A stretch of DNA of 64,000 nucleotides from SM23-73-3 sp964580215 (GCA_964580215.1 CAZOJT010000011.1:1-64000), one strand, 5' to 3'. Positions 54,336 through 63,548 are shown, numbered from the stretch's first letter. Translations and numbers: made by a program. The notes: generated by a model from the letters alone, not told the origin.

Positions 54336-56510
54336 TCATTTCTGGGGAGGAGGTCCTCCTCTGAATAGGTAATTTATTATATACAGCACATCTCCTAATT
54401 CTATTTGACCATCGCTGTTAGCATCTCCTGCCTCCAGCGGGTCAGGAGCCGGTCCATCCCGGTAAAGGTAACTGATCAGGAAAATGACGTCGCTTAAGGT
54501 TATACGACCGTCTCCATTGGTATCCCCCCGCAAGAAGCTTCCTGCCACAATCGCCTTCTCCACATTGCTCCAGGCTCCCCACTGATTCTGGGCGTCTTTT
54601 GCCCTCACCTTATAGAAGTAAGCTCCTTCCTCCTGTCCGGAGATCTGATAAAATGTGTCAGCGATGGCATCAGAGAGGGAGACCACACTTTGGTATCTTT
54701 CAAATGGAAAGACATCGTCTGCATAAAATCCTTCCTCATCGACGTAGGAATCGGTCACGTAACGGAGGCGAAGATATATCTCATCTCCAACATGGTCAGC
54801 CAGATTGAATTTTCCCTCTATCCAACCACTGGAGTATCCTGTGATTCCTTTGCCCAGGTTATTCCCGTGCGGATTGTAGTCAGTGGTGATGTTTCCCGGG
54901 ATGGAGAAGAAGCTGTTCCCCCCATCCGTGGATATCTCCACATAAGCGTAGTCCCAGTCTCCCTCTATATCATACCAGCACCACATTTTCAAGGTATCGC
55001 CGGGTTGAACGTTAATGCTGTTCTGCACGGTAACCTTATTATTCAACCTATTTCCCTGCCCGGAATAAAAGCTATGTGTGGGCGAGTGGCTTCTGGCGGC
55101 AGAGACGGTGAATCCATCCAGATCCCAATTCTCATACCCATCCTCCACATCATAGGTGATCCTTTCAAATCCGGTCATCTCCACCAGTTCAAAGACGGAT
55201 GCTGGATTTAAAGTATCATAATGAGACCAAAAGATGGGATAATCGGAGTATACACTATCTATTGGAGCCAAGACGGGCGAGACCGGTGGGAGTATCTTAT
55301 ATGGATTGTCCGCCAACTCCGCCCACAACAGGTTCGGTTCGAGCATGAGTTGACAAAGCGGCAATATTCGGCCGGAAGGGGGCCAGAATCCATCATCGCC
55401 ATTGCCGATTTCGGGAGAAATGGCGATGATCTTTGGCTTTGAGACGGTGTCTCCGTATTCCCAATCGAAGCTTCCTCCATTTACCGGATACATAGCTTCC
55501 CAGCAGGTTGTGGGAACATAACCACAGAAGACCGCCATGGACCCTGCAATAGCCACAAAGAGGTTGTGATCCGGGGTATATATGTAATCATAACCCCAGG
55601 GATAGAGAAGCCACTCCCCGTAAGTGTGATTGTCCAGGGACATCGTAAAATTCCTGCTGTTTATAAAATCTCTCATAACCTGGGTGGTCGGCTCGGAAAA
55701 TGGTCCTGTTCCTCGGTAGGTTTCATCTGAGCAATAGGGGCTGGAGCCGGAATTATCATACCCCCACATATAGCCCCAGTTTCGATTCAAATCCACGCCC
55801 CAGTCTTCTCCCCCACAGTTTCGCCGATTTTTTCGCCACATTCCACCACCGCTTGGATTGGTATATTGATTATAGCAATATCCATCCGGATTGACCACCG
55901 GAACAAACCACAGTTCCCTATTGTCTACCAGAAAGGTGGCTTGAGAATCCGTGCCGTAGTTGTCCAGAAGGTACCACATGAAATACAAAAGCACTTCCAT
56001 GCCCGCTGGTTCGCGCGCATGGATCAAACCGTTGAAAAAAACCTCCGGCTCATCTTCGTCCACAATCGGATTATCCGAAATCTTGAAAGCCCAGATAACG
56101 CTGTCTTCCAAACTATGACCAATATCTATCTTGGCGGTGGTAAGGGAAGGATAAAGCTCATGCATAGAATCCAGAACAGCCTCCACCTCTTTATAAGTAT
56201 GATATCCCCCCATATCTTTGATTCTGTCCAATCTGCTCTGATAGAAAGCCACCAGGTCCTCATGCACTATCTCTACCTCATATCCTGACGAACGGAGTTG
56301 ATCAACTTCCTCCCGGTCAGTGACGATGTCGATGTATTGTCCATATTTAACATAAGCCACATCCAGATTGAGTTTGAAAATTTCCTTCATTTGCGCCTTA
56401 AAAGCCAGATGGATCCTTGCCTGCATGACCTGCTCTGCTGATACATCTGAAAAGAGGAAAACAACACAGAATAAAGACAACGCTATCGGTAGAATTCTTG
56501 AGATTTTCAT
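54336..56510 (-). CDS. Secreted M14 zinc carboxypeptidase with dockerin
   Basis: 724 residues from the ATG at 56510, preferred to 56537 because AGAGGT precedes it and it starts the signal peptide (MKISRILPIALSLFCVVFLF). M14 catalytic domain (about 100-400): zinc motif HAREP with His164 and Glu167, a later DNHTYGEWLLYPWGY, catalytic Glu in ISPEIGN. A beta-sandwich region (about 440-640) follows, then paired dockerin type I repeats (RGDTNGDGRITLSDVIFLIS and GDANSDGQIELGDVLYIINY, about 655-715). Dockerins bind cohesins to anchor enzymes; a cohesin-like protein is encoded next door. Own promoter and terminator. Confidence 0.9.
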   Translation of the reverse strand: MKISRILPIALSLFCVVFLFSDVSAEQVMQARIHLAFKAQMKEIFKLNLDVAYVKYGQYIDIVTDREEVDQLRSSGYEVEIVHEDLVAFYQSRLDRIKDMGGYHTYKEVEAVLDSMHELYPSLTTAKIDIGHSLEDSVIWAFKISDNPIVDEDEPEVFFNGLIHAREPAGMEVLLYFMWYLLDNYGTDSQATFLVDNRELWFVPVVNPDGYCYNQYTNPSGGGMWRKNRRNCGGEDWGVDLNRNWGYMWGYDNSGSSPYCSDETYRGTGPFSEPTTQVMRDFINSRNFTMSLDNHTYGEWLLYPWGYDYIYTPDHNLFVAIAGSMAVFCGYVPTTCWEAMYPVNGGSFDWEYGDTVSKPKIIAISPEIGNGDDGFWPPSGRILPLCQLMLEPNLLWAELADNPYKILPPVSPVLAPIDSVYSDYPIFWSHYDTLNPASVFELVEMTGFERITYDVEDGYENWDLDGFTVSAARSHSPTHSFYSGQGNRLNNKVTVQNSINVQPGDTLKMWCWYDIEGDWDYAYVEISTDGGNSFFSIPGNITTDYNPHGNNLGKGITGYSSGWIEGKFNLADHVGDEIYLRLRYVTDSYVDEEGFYADDVFPFERYQSVVSLSDAIADTFYQISGQEEGAYFYKVRAKDAQNQWGAWSNVEKAIVAGSFLRGDTNGDGRITLSDVIFLISYLYRDGPAPDPLEAGDANSDGQIELGDVLYIINYLFRGGPPPQK

Positions 56511-56678
56511 TGTTACCTCTGTCCAGATTGACTTCATACTAACTTTTTCGAACCTATGAAAAATTCACGCTTTCAGATCGAAGAGAAATCCTTAAGTCAA
56601 CTTGTTGAACCTCCATTGGAGGCTACATTTTTTTCAAAACGAAGCGGTTTAAATGAAATCTTAACTTTCCTTAAGTTC

Positions 56679-56706
56679 AATATAATTGCTATCCCGAATT
56701 TGTCAA
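56679..56706 (-). promoter_or_regulatory. Promoter of the carboxypeptidase gene
   Basis: Minus strand: TTGACA (56701-56706), 16-bp spacer, TATATT (56679-56684); leader about 165 bases. The rest of the 56538-57027 gap shows no gene. Confidence 0.6.
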
Positions 56707-57027
56707 TTAGAAGCTTTGCTTAATATTTAACCAGAAATTACCACCATCAACTTTTCGGCGAATCCGATTCTTTTGTTGCTTTTGGCAAGCAGACGACTGC
56801 TTATCCGGTAAAAAACAGATTCAGTCTATATATAAAGAATAAAATCCCTTACTTATTCGATATGGGAAGCCTTCTCTTTTAATAGTAAAAACAAGATGCG
56901 TCTTTTATCTGACTAAACAGGCTCTTTTGCACCACATGTTAATAGACTGCGCACCTTGCCCAACCATATGGTTGACAAAAAAACTCAATTCAAGTGAACC
57001 AACAGAGATATAATCCCACCCCGTCTT

Positions 57028-57693
57028 TTATTTTTTATCTTTTACCCCCGGCTCTGGGGACTTTTTCGCCTCTTTTTCTTTTCCCGCCTTCGACGGGACC
57101 TCCGATTTCTTCTTGCTTGTGGAAGTTAGAGGAATTCCACCCTTTATCAATGCTCTGGAGTTGTCAAACGCCGGATAGATGCCCTTCACATCCGGGGTAA
57201 CGAACTTCAGCAAATTAAATGGCTTGATTAAGGTGGTGTCCATATAGAAATCCTGAAATTTCTTACTTTTGGGAACGGTGAAGTATATTCTCGCCACCTC
57301 TCCATCGCCCTTTTTCAGAGGAGGTTTGGTTCCTGACCAATCAGCTATCAGCCCAATCAACAATGTCTGGCGAACGGTATCTCTATTCACTGTTTTTGTT
57401 TGGAAATACTCTGTTCTGGTATTCGAGAATTTCGCAGAGTCACACCTAATGGAGCTTTTCCCATTACCGTAACGAAAGGGCAAGGTCATCGCTATTAGAT
57501 CCTCGTCATTGAACACAGAGACAGATGCGGTCACCTGGTTGCTTTTTTCATCCTGAAATACCACGATCCGGCAGGTATCTGGCTTGCCAAACCGATCCTT
57601 CTGGGCAAAAGAAGAGGATGAATACAAAATCATCCACACCAAGGCTACTGTAACCGCTAAAGTCAGACGGATGAAAGGATGTGTGTCTCTCAT
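57028..57693 (-). CDS. Secreted cohesin-like protein
   Basis: About 221 residues. The ATG at 57693 or 57696 follows GGAGG (annotation from 57705 would include the ribosome-binding site). Signal peptide ends SSFAQ. The mature part reads as a beta-sandwich: QVTASVSVFNDEDLIAMTLPFRYG, a central TLLIGLIADWSG, and GDGEVARIYFTVPKS, the strand pattern I associate with cohesin or carbohydrate-binding domains of these bacteria. A lysine/proline-rich tail follows. It lies ~490 bp from the dockerin carboxypeptidase, so a cohesin-dockerin pair is attractive but unproven. Confidence 0.6.
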   Translation of the reverse strand: MRDTHPFIRLTLAVTVALVWMILYSSSSFAQKDRFGKPDTCRIVVFQDEKSNQVTASVSVFNDEDLIAMTLPFRYGNGKSSIRCDSAKFSNTRTEYFQTKTVNRDTVRQTLLIGLIADWSGTKPPLKKGDGEVARIYFTVPKSKKFQDFYMDTTLIKPFNLLKFVTPDVKGIYPAFDNSRALIKGGIPLTSTSKKKSEVPSKAGKEKEAKKSPEPGVKDKK

Positions 57694-57813
57694 CATTTCC
57701 TCCATTTTTAAATGGTTAAAAAGCTTAGTTTCTCAGTCTAAATATCATACGGACAAAATTTCCTTACTCCAAACTCCAAACGGGTATTATTCACCCGACA
57801 TTCATTTACCGTT

Positions 57814-57900
57814 GGTGAAAAACACCAACGGGGAGCAGGTCTTATTATCCTGCATTTAATACGACCACTGACTGCCGTCTGCCGACCGCGGACGGCTTTG
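57814..57900. repeat. Repeat flanking the PIN/antitoxin pair, left copy
   Basis: GGTGAAAAACACCAACGGGGAG, TCTTATTATCCTGC and GCCGACCGCGGACGGC occur here and, in the same order and orientation, at 58938-59026. The 57901-58073 stretch between this and the toxin holds nothing recognisable. Confidence 0.65.
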
Positions 57901-58073
57901 TCTTCATGGATACCTTCCTTCTTTAAGATAATATATCTTCTTGAAGAAGAAAAGGCAACTTATATTTATGGTAAGTTGCAGAATCATTCATGGTGAACCA
58001 TAAATCGATCTTTAGGTGGTTCTTCGACAGCCGCGTGTCATACGTCTGTTGGTCGCTTTTATAAATAATCTTT

Positions 58074-58504
58074 CAAAACCAGGACCTTTATTTTTTCTAT
58101 CTGTTTGAGCTTCTTATCATTGGTGAGAAATGCATCCGCTCCAACATCAATAGCCACGGAAATCTGAATAGCATCAATGGTTCTGAGGTTTGAATATCGT
58201 CCTCGTAACCTCCCCCCTTTCTCAGCTATACTTGCAGAGATTTCTATCAGGCTAAGATTTTTTCATGTTTGAGAAACTCTGCGAATTTTCTTGCTAACTT
58301 TTCATCTTTGGCTTCAATTGGTTTTGGCAAAACCTCAGCAAGGGTTATAACAGAGGAAAAGGCGCTCAATTTACCTGACTGAAAAGAATTAACCACTTCT
58401 TTGGCAAGTGGCCCAAACTGAGAATGTGCTTCAATATAGTAGATAATTGGCGCTGTATCTATAAAGATAGTATTTATTTGGTCAAGCTCATCGGAGAGAG
58501 TCAT
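58074..58504 (-). pseudogene. PIN-domain toxin broken at an A6 run
   Basis: The frame from 58504 encodes the N-terminal half of a PIN domain (FIDTAPIIYYIE with the first Asp; TLAEVL with Glu) and stops at 58247. In the next frame, after the A6 run at 58258-58263, the C-terminal half continues: LRTIDAIQISVAIDVGADAFLTND, with the remaining Asp residues. A single missing base in the A run would restore a ~143-residue toxin ending near 58074 (another indel could extend it to 58060). The ATGA overlap with the antitoxin is standard. PIN toxins cleave RNA; this copy is inactive unless slippage or a read error explains the break. Confidence 0.75.
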
Positions 58505-58725
58505 ACCCGATCCTCTCTCAAACCATTAACATACTTTTGGGCATCTTCTCCTTCCCATAACCCTTTTCCGAGTCCATAAAGTTTATTCCAGTCAAGTTCC
58601 TTTTTCATAGAAAGACCAGTCTTTCTTAATTGATAAATAAGCCTTTCTAACAATTTTAACTGCTCCTGAGGCGCCAGTTTCTCTATCTCCTTTTCAATTT
58701 TTTCCAAGGTTGTACCTTCTCTCAT
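58501..58725 (-). CDS. Antitoxin partner of the PIN toxin
   Basis: 74 residues: a helical N-terminus (TLEKIEKEIEKLAPQEQLKLLERLIYQL) typical of VapB-like or DUF2281-type antitoxins and a C-terminal ELDWNKLYGLGKGLWEGEDAQKYVNGLRED that matches the toxin-binding tail often paired with PIN proteins. The ATG follows AGGAG. Its last four bases overlap the toxin start. Intact although the toxin is not, as often seen when the toxin decays first. Confidence 0.7.
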   Translation of the reverse strand: MREGTTLEKIEKEIEKLAPQEQLKLLERLIYQLRKTGLSMKKELDWNKLYGLGKGLWEGEDAQKYVNGLREDRV

Positions 58726-58744
58726 TCTTAAACTCCTCTTTTGT

Positions 58745-58862
58745 TCGTCACGGACGCCCTTCAGGGTGAATCCTTTCCCTCGACCCTGAGGTCTTCCTTC
58801 GACACTGAGTCTCAGGACGAAGTGCGGGACCGAAGGGCAGGATGAGCCCTCGTCCGTGACGC
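58745..58862. repeat. GAAGGGCAGGATGA-type dispersed repeat
   Basis: CTTCAGGGTGAATCCTTTCC, CGACCCTGAGGTCT, CTCAGGACGAAG and CCGAAGGGCAGGATGAGCCCTCG recur in part at 44751-44818 and 63955-63975. Fills the space between the antitoxin and the right-hand copy of the flank repeat. Confidence 0.6.
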
Positions 58863-58937
58863 CTCAAGGTAATAGATTCATCTTGAACGGGCAAGGTGTC
58901 CATTACCAACACAGAGATTTTCATTCCATTCCCTGCT

Positions 58938-59026
58938 GGTGAATAACATCAACGGGGAGCAAGTTAAGTATCACAGTCTTATTATCCTGCGTTTATTCGA
59001 CTGCCGACCGCGGACGGCCGACGGCT
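58938..59026. repeat. Repeat flanking the PIN/antitoxin pair, right copy
   Basis: Direct repeat of 57814-57900 (GGTGAATAACATCAACGGGG, TCTTATTATCCTGC, GCCGACCGCGGACGGC). It runs up to the thiC stop codon. The two copies flank the toxin-antitoxin pair. Confidence 0.65.
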
Positions 59027-60277
59027 TTAAATAATATTCTCCCGCATGGCGCAGAACTCTCCACACATGGTGCATTTTTGGAAGTCCGATCCAACCTCTC
59101 CCCTCTTTTTTTTTGCTCTTTCTGGATCCAGGCTTAAACCGATCATCCGTTCCCAGTCAAATTTCTTTCTTGCCTGGGAGATGAGATTATCTTGTTGCTC
59201 TGCCATTCTCACCCCTTTGGAGATATCTGCGGCATGGGCAGCGATTCTGGAGGCGATGATTCCTTCTCTGACATCTTCTAAATCCGGCAAACCCAGATGT
59301 TCAGACGGGGTGACATAACAGAGGAAATCTGCTCCTGCGGATGCCGCCACCGCCCCGCCGATGGCAGAGACGATATGGTCATATCCGGGAGCGCAATCGA
59401 TCACCAGAGGACCCAGAACATAAAAAGGCGCTTGGTGGCAAAGCTTTTTTTCCAGAAGCACATTAGCTTCGATCTCATGAATGGGGATATGTCCGGGACC
59501 CTCCACCATCGCCTGCACTCCTTTCTCTTTTGCTCTCTCCACCAGTTCTCCCAATATCAGAAGCTCCTCCATCTGAGTGCGATCGGTGGAATCAGCTATA
59601 CTGCCCGGTCTTAAACCATCCCCTAAACTCAAAGTGGCGTTATATTCTTTGGTCATATCCAGAAGCTCATCATAAAACTCATATAAAGGATTTTCTTTAT
59701 TGTTATGTTTCATCCACCTATACAGAAAAGACCCTCCCCGGCTGACGATGCCGGTAGTTCTCTTCTTTTCATCAATTATAGGGAGGGCTCTTCTGGTTAG
59801 TCCACAATGAACCGTGAGAAAATCGACTCCGGATTTGAGATGATCCTCGATAACGGAGAAAAGGGACTCTTTGGTCATCTCCACCAATGATTTTCCATTC
59901 CGAAACAGTTTACAGACTGTCTCATATATGGGGACCGTCCCCACCGGAATTTTTGATTCCTTTAGAATGTTTATACGCAAGTCCCGAACCTCTCCTCCGG
60001 TGGAAAGATCCATCACCGTATCTGCCCCCAATTCCATAGAGAGCTTAAGCTTTGCAAGTTCCAAATCAAAATCGACTCTGTCCGGGGAAGTTCCTAAGTT
60101 CACATTTATCTTGGTCTTCAAACCCTTGCCCACTCCCACTGGTTTTGTCCACTTTCGTAGCTTGTTCTTGAGGATAACGATGGTTCCTTCCTCCACCCCT
60201 TCCGTTATGATGGCTGGATCTAACGCTTCCTCTTGGGCCACGCTTTGAATGTCTTCATCTTTCACATTTATAATCAT
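59027..60277 (-). CDS. thiC: Phosphomethylpyrimidine synthase
   Basis: 416 residues, the shorter ThiC class. Blocks TKINVNLGTSPDRVDFDLEL, VDFLTVHCGLTRRALP, GPGHIPIHEIEANV, PGYDHIVSAIGGA and the C-terminal iron-sulfur Cys cluster KCTMCGEFCAMR (radical SAM class, cluster at the end of the protein). Converts AIR, the product of PurM, to HMP-P for thiamine. No TPP riboswitch-like block is visible upstream, so control differs from the usual one. A 33-residue ORF with a fair ribosome-binding site lies 22 bp upstream. Confidence 0.95.
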   Translation of the reverse strand: MIINVKDEDIQSVAQEEALDPAIITEGVEEGTIVILKNKLRKWTKPVGVGKGLKTKINVNLGTSPDRVDFDLELAKLKLSMELGADTVMDLSTGGEVRDLRINILKESKIPVGTVPIYETVCKLFRNGKSLVEMTKESLFSVIEDHLKSGVDFLTVHCGLTRRALPIIDEKKRTTGIVSRGGSFLYRWMKHNNKENPLYEFYDELLDMTKEYNATLSLGDGLRPGSIADSTDRTQMEELLILGELVERAKEKGVQAMVEGPGHIPIHEIEANVLLEKKLCHQAPFYVLGPLVIDCAPGYDHIVSAIGGAVAASAGADFLCYVTPSEHLGLPDLEDVREGIIASRIAAHAADISKGVRMAEQQDNLISQARKKFDWERMIGLSLDPERAKKKRGEVGSDFQKCTMCGEFCAMRENII

Positions 60278-60299
60278 TAATCTTCATCTCCAACTAAAC

Positions 60300-60401
60300 T
60301 CATGCTAGCTCTGAGATGGTGGAATCTGTTTGGACCAGGAAGCTTTCCTCCTTATGATTGCCCAACTTAATTTTGTGGTCGAAGACTCCAAAGACTTGCA
60401 T
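60300..60401 (-). CDS. Possible 33-residue ORF upstream of thiC
   Basis: ATG at 60401 follows AGGAAGGA; the product (MQVFGVFDHKIKLGNHKEES...) has no known match. It is 22 bp from the thiC ATG on the same strand and may be a leader peptide, a small gene, or chance. Between 60402 and 61001 I see only a weak TTGACA (60470-60475, minus strand) with no properly spaced -10 and no further gene. Confidence 0.3.
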   Translation of the reverse strand: MQVFGVFDHKIKLGNHKEESFLVQTDSTISELA

Positions 60402-61001
60402 TTTGATATTCCTTCCTGTAATATCTGATGCAAGCCATTTTATTGTAGGTTAATATAAGCTATCGGTTTTGTCAAGCAATTATTTACACGATTCGACCTT
60501 ATTGCCATACGGCAGGTGAGGATGAAGCGTTGGGAGGCTGAAAGGTAGCATAAGCTCAATCATCTTCTCCGCATGAGGATCAATTAGAAGGGATCAAGAA
60601 AAATGCATCGTGTTATGGAGTTTCCCTATCTTTTTCAAGCATCGGATTCATCCTGAAGGATAACAGAAGTATCTTCCTGTTCCGGGCACGAAATCTTTCC
60701 ACAGGATCGTGTGGATACCTCCCATGCATTTCGCGTTGGTGAAGCCTGCTGGCCATGCACGGACGTGCCCGTCTGGGCTCCAAGAGCCAGCCATCCAAAT
60801 CAGACATTACCAATCGAAAAAGGTAATGTGAAAAGTGGTTGACAAGGTTGCATAAATGATTATAATGTGTCATATAAACAGAAAGGCTGTGAGCAACCCG
60901 ACACGGAATTGAGGGGAGTTGAGTGAAATAAGAGGAAAAGTGGGAACTTCTTATAGAGGAACAAACAGCATCCATTTCCCGTTTCATACAGACTGTATAC
61001 T

Positions 61002-61026
61002 CGTTGTTAAGTGGACAACGTATAAT
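61002..61026 (+). promoter_or_regulatory. Operator-like repeat abutting the -10 of the restriction-modification operon
   Basis: CGTTGT (61002-61007) and ACAACG (61015-61020) form a perfect inverted repeat immediately followed by a perfect -10 TATAAT (61021-61026), 21 bases before the ATG at 61047. No good -35 is present at 17 bp, so expression may be controlled by a protein bound at the repeat. Confidence 0.6.
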
Positions 61027-61046
61027 ATAGCTGATAGGAATTATAG

Positions 61047-62492
61047 ATGGCAACAACTCAAATCGAAGCAATGAATCTCGATGGGGATGTACCACAGGCG
61101 GCAATGAAAGGACTCGACCGCATTGAAAAGCTGAACCGCGATGCCGAAGCGCGGTGGGCAGAAAAACTGCAGGTTGATGCCTCGCTCACTCGCGCACTTG
61201 TGAGCTTTCAAGCCAACAAGAGCAGAGCCGTTTATCGTTGGTTCAAATTTAAAGAGGCTTTTTCCGCAGGCCTCGTCGAGCATCTGCTGCGCAGGTATCG
61301 AATCGCCAGCGGTATTGTGCTTGATCCATTTGCAGGAAGCGGGACGGCTTTGTTTGCAGCAGGCGGTTTAGGGATGAGGACCGAAGGGATCGAACTGCTA
61401 CCGATAGGTCAAACCATCATCACGACGAAGCAGTTGATTGATTGGCAGTTGACCGACGCGGATGTTGGACGATTGGCCTCTTGGCGGGATAAGCGCCCGT
61501 GGCGTCAGAGCAAGGCTTCTATGGCGATCAATGAATTGCGGATCACACGTGGCGCATATCCGGCAGAGACGCTTGAGGCGATGGGGCGATTTCTCGCTGC
61601 GTCAGAACAAGAGGGAGAACGCGTGAAGGCCATCCTGCTCTTTGCCCTGCTGTGCATCCTTGAAACTATCAGTTACACGCGGAAGGATGGGCAGTATCTC
61701 CGCTGGGACTATCGCTCTGGCCGATGCCAAGGGAAAAAGAGGTTCGACAAGGGCGAGATTTTAGGCTTTGACAAAGCGATCACGGACAAGCTGGATGACA
61801 TTGTTACGGACTTGTGTTCCTCTGATTTTCCCGAGGATTTGTTCGCGACGACTCGCTCGAAGGCTGATGTCAAGCTGCACGGTGGTTCATGCCTTGCCAT
61901 TCTGCCAAAACTCAAAGCAGAGGCCTACAACTGCCTGATCACCTCTCCACCCTACTGCAATCGCTACGACTATACGCGCACCTATGCTCTGGAACTCGCT
62001 CTTCTTGGTGTTGACCAGGAAGGATTGGTCAGACTCAGACAGGAAATGTTGAGTTGCACGGTGGAAAACCGTGCCAAAGACCTTCTGGCGTTGAATCCAG
62101 AATGGAAACCGGCAATGATGGCCGCTGATAGACAACCGCTCCTTAAAAGCATCCTTGCCTACTTGGATTCGCAGAAGGAACTCGATCTACTCAACAATGA
62201 CGGAATCCCTCGCATGGTGCGCGGATACTTCTACGAGATGGCTTGCGTTATTTTTGAGTCCGCGCGGGTGCTGAAGCGAGACGCTCTTCTCATCATGGTC
62301 AACGACAATGTGCGATACGCCGGGGCAGCTATCTCCGTAGATATTATTCTCTCCCAAATTGCTGAGCAATTGGGGTTCGAGCCGAAGCAGATTCTTGTGC
62401 TGCCCAACGGAAAAGGAAACAGCAGCCAGCAAATGGGTGCTCATGGCCGCGAAGCGCTGCGTAAATGTGTGTATATCTGGCGAAAGAAATAG
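61047..62492 (+). CDS. DNA methyltransferase of a type II system (N4/N6-type)
   Basis: 481 residues. SAM motif I is VLDPFAGSGTALFAAGGLG (about 92-110) and the catalytic motif IV is TSPPYCNRYDY (about 306-316), the SPPY form typical of N4-cytosine enzymes. About 200 residues lie between them, so a target-recognition region may sit in between (alpha-type order), with final motifs in the last ~60 residues. It precedes the restriction enzyme and overlaps it by 28 bp. ATG follows AGGAA. Its codon use is visibly richer in G and C than the surrounding core genes. Protects the cell from its partner nuclease. Confidence 0.85.
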   Translation: MATTQIEAMNLDGDVPQAAMKGLDRIEKLNRDAEARWAEKLQVDASLTRALVSFQANKSRAVYRWFKFKEAFSAGLVEHLLRRYRIASGIVLDPFAGSGTALFAAGGLGMRTEGIELLPIGQTIITTKQLIDWQLTDADVGRLASWRDKRPWRQSKASMAINELRITRGAYPAETLEAMGRFLAASEQEGERVKAILLFALLCILETISYTRKDGQYLRWDYRSGRCQGKKRFDKGEILGFDKAITDKLDDIVTDLCSSDFPEDLFATTRSKADVKLHGGSCLAILPKLKAEAYNCLITSPPYCNRYDYTRTYALELALLGVDQEGLVRLRQEMLSCTVENRAKDLLALNPEWKPAMMAADRQPLLKSILAYLDSQKELDLLNNDGIPRMVRGYFYEMACVIFESARVLKRDALLIMVNDNVRYAGAAISVDIILSQIAEQLGFEPKQILVLPNGKGNSSQQMGAHGREALRKCVYIWRKK

Positions 62493-63448
62493 CAAATGCC
62501 GAAGCCATATTCCAGCACCTCAGATCCAGCAAGAGCCTTGAGACAACCTACGAGGCGGTTCGAGCGGGATTCGTTGCGCTTGCGCTGGAAAAGAATCGCC
62601 GTGCTACGCCCTTTGTCGCTCAAGCAAGAGCATTAAAAGCCGCGGCCAGCAGAGCCAAGTCACCCGCTGGCTTGCTAAAGATTCCTGAAATTCAACCGGC
62701 ATTGCTGACGGCGGCTGGAGTTTCAGACAAAGCAGTAAATCACCTGCAAGGCACTGACAAGCGCGAAGCCGTGAACGGCCTTATCAAGAACTTTCTCGAG
62801 CCAGCAGGCGCGAACTTCATCGAGGAGCTTGTCTTTCGATTTCTGCTAACACGTGGCGATACGCTCGGTGGCTCGATGCGAAACATCGGTGGCTTCATGG
62901 CTCAGAAGAAACTCACGCGAGCCATTGTCGCCTACTTGAAACTGGTGGGATACCAGTGCCAGTGGCTACACAGCGAGACCAACACTTGGGCCGAACTACC
63001 GCAGGAGGTCGCCGATGTCGAACTGTCGTTGCGTGGCCTCTGCTGGGATACGAGCAAAGGGCCGAGAACGCTCCTTTATAACCTGACCGTCCCGTTGTTC
63101 CGAAACAACGTGGACTTGTCGCTGTTCAACTGTGCTGCAAAAGATCTGACTCGCGAAATAATCAAGACACCATCCGCTTACATCGCACTTGGCGAACTCA
63201 AGGGCGGCATTGACCCGGCTGGAGCGGACGAACATTGGAAGACGGCTCGCACTGCGCTTGATCGGATTCATGAAGCTTTTGCAAAGCAGAAACTCAAACC
63301 ACATACTTTCTTTATCGGAGCAGCCATTGAAGCCAAGATGGCCACGGAGATTTGGGAAATGCTCAAGCGAGGCAATCTGGAAAATGCCGCAAACCTCACC
63401 GACGAGGATCAGATTGCCTCCGTTACGAGTTGGCTTTGCTCATTGTGA
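62465..63448 (+). CDS. BsoBI/AvaI-like type II restriction endonuclease
   Basis: 327 residues. The block YIALGELKGGIDPAGADEHW (about 238-257) holds the catalytic E-x-K pair and the conserved DPAGADEHWK wording I recall from BsoBI/AvaI (CYCGRG cutters). Length agrees with BsoBI (about 320). The preceding region has DLSLFNCAAKD, where a first acidic residue is expected. The start overlaps the methyltransferase end by 28 bp; a later start is possible. Specificity CYCGRG is an inference from this family resemblance; it is not visible directly. Confidence 0.75.
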   Translation: MCVYLAKEIANAEAIFQHLRSSKSLETTYEAVRAGFVALALEKNRRATPFVAQARALKAAASRAKSPAGLLKIPEIQPALLTAAGVSDKAVNHLQGTDKREAVNGLIKNFLEPAGANFIEELVFRFLLTRGDTLGGSMRNIGGFMAQKKLTRAIVAYLKLVGYQCQWLHSETNTWAELPQEVADVELSLRGLCWDTSKGPRTLLYNLTVPLFRNNVDLSLFNCAAKDLTREIIKTPSAYIALGELKGGIDPAGADEHWKTARTALDRIHEAFAKQKLKPHTFFIGAAIEAKMATEIWEMLKRGNLENAANLTDEDQIASVTSWLCSL

Positions 63449-63525
63449 TTCGCGAAAGAAACAGTTGTCATGCCTCGCAATGCGTTCCGCCGGATGGCAA
63501 CTCCGCTGCGCTGCATAGTCCGTAG

Positions 63526-63548
63526 GTCAGGTGCCCTGAGCACCTGAC
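63526..63548. repeat. Hairpin after the restriction enzyme gene
   Basis: GTCAGGTGC/GCACCTGAC with loop CCTGA, about 80 bases after the stop; no T-tract follows (ACCAAGATAAG), so terminator status is doubtful. The remainder to 64000 is repeat-like sequence with no gene. Confidence 0.5.

Noticed and set aside
60613..61104. 163-codon minus-strand frame before the methyltransferase
   Set aside because: It overlaps the promoter and start of the methyltransferase gene, is rich in His, Ser and Arg, and has no domain or ribosome-binding site.
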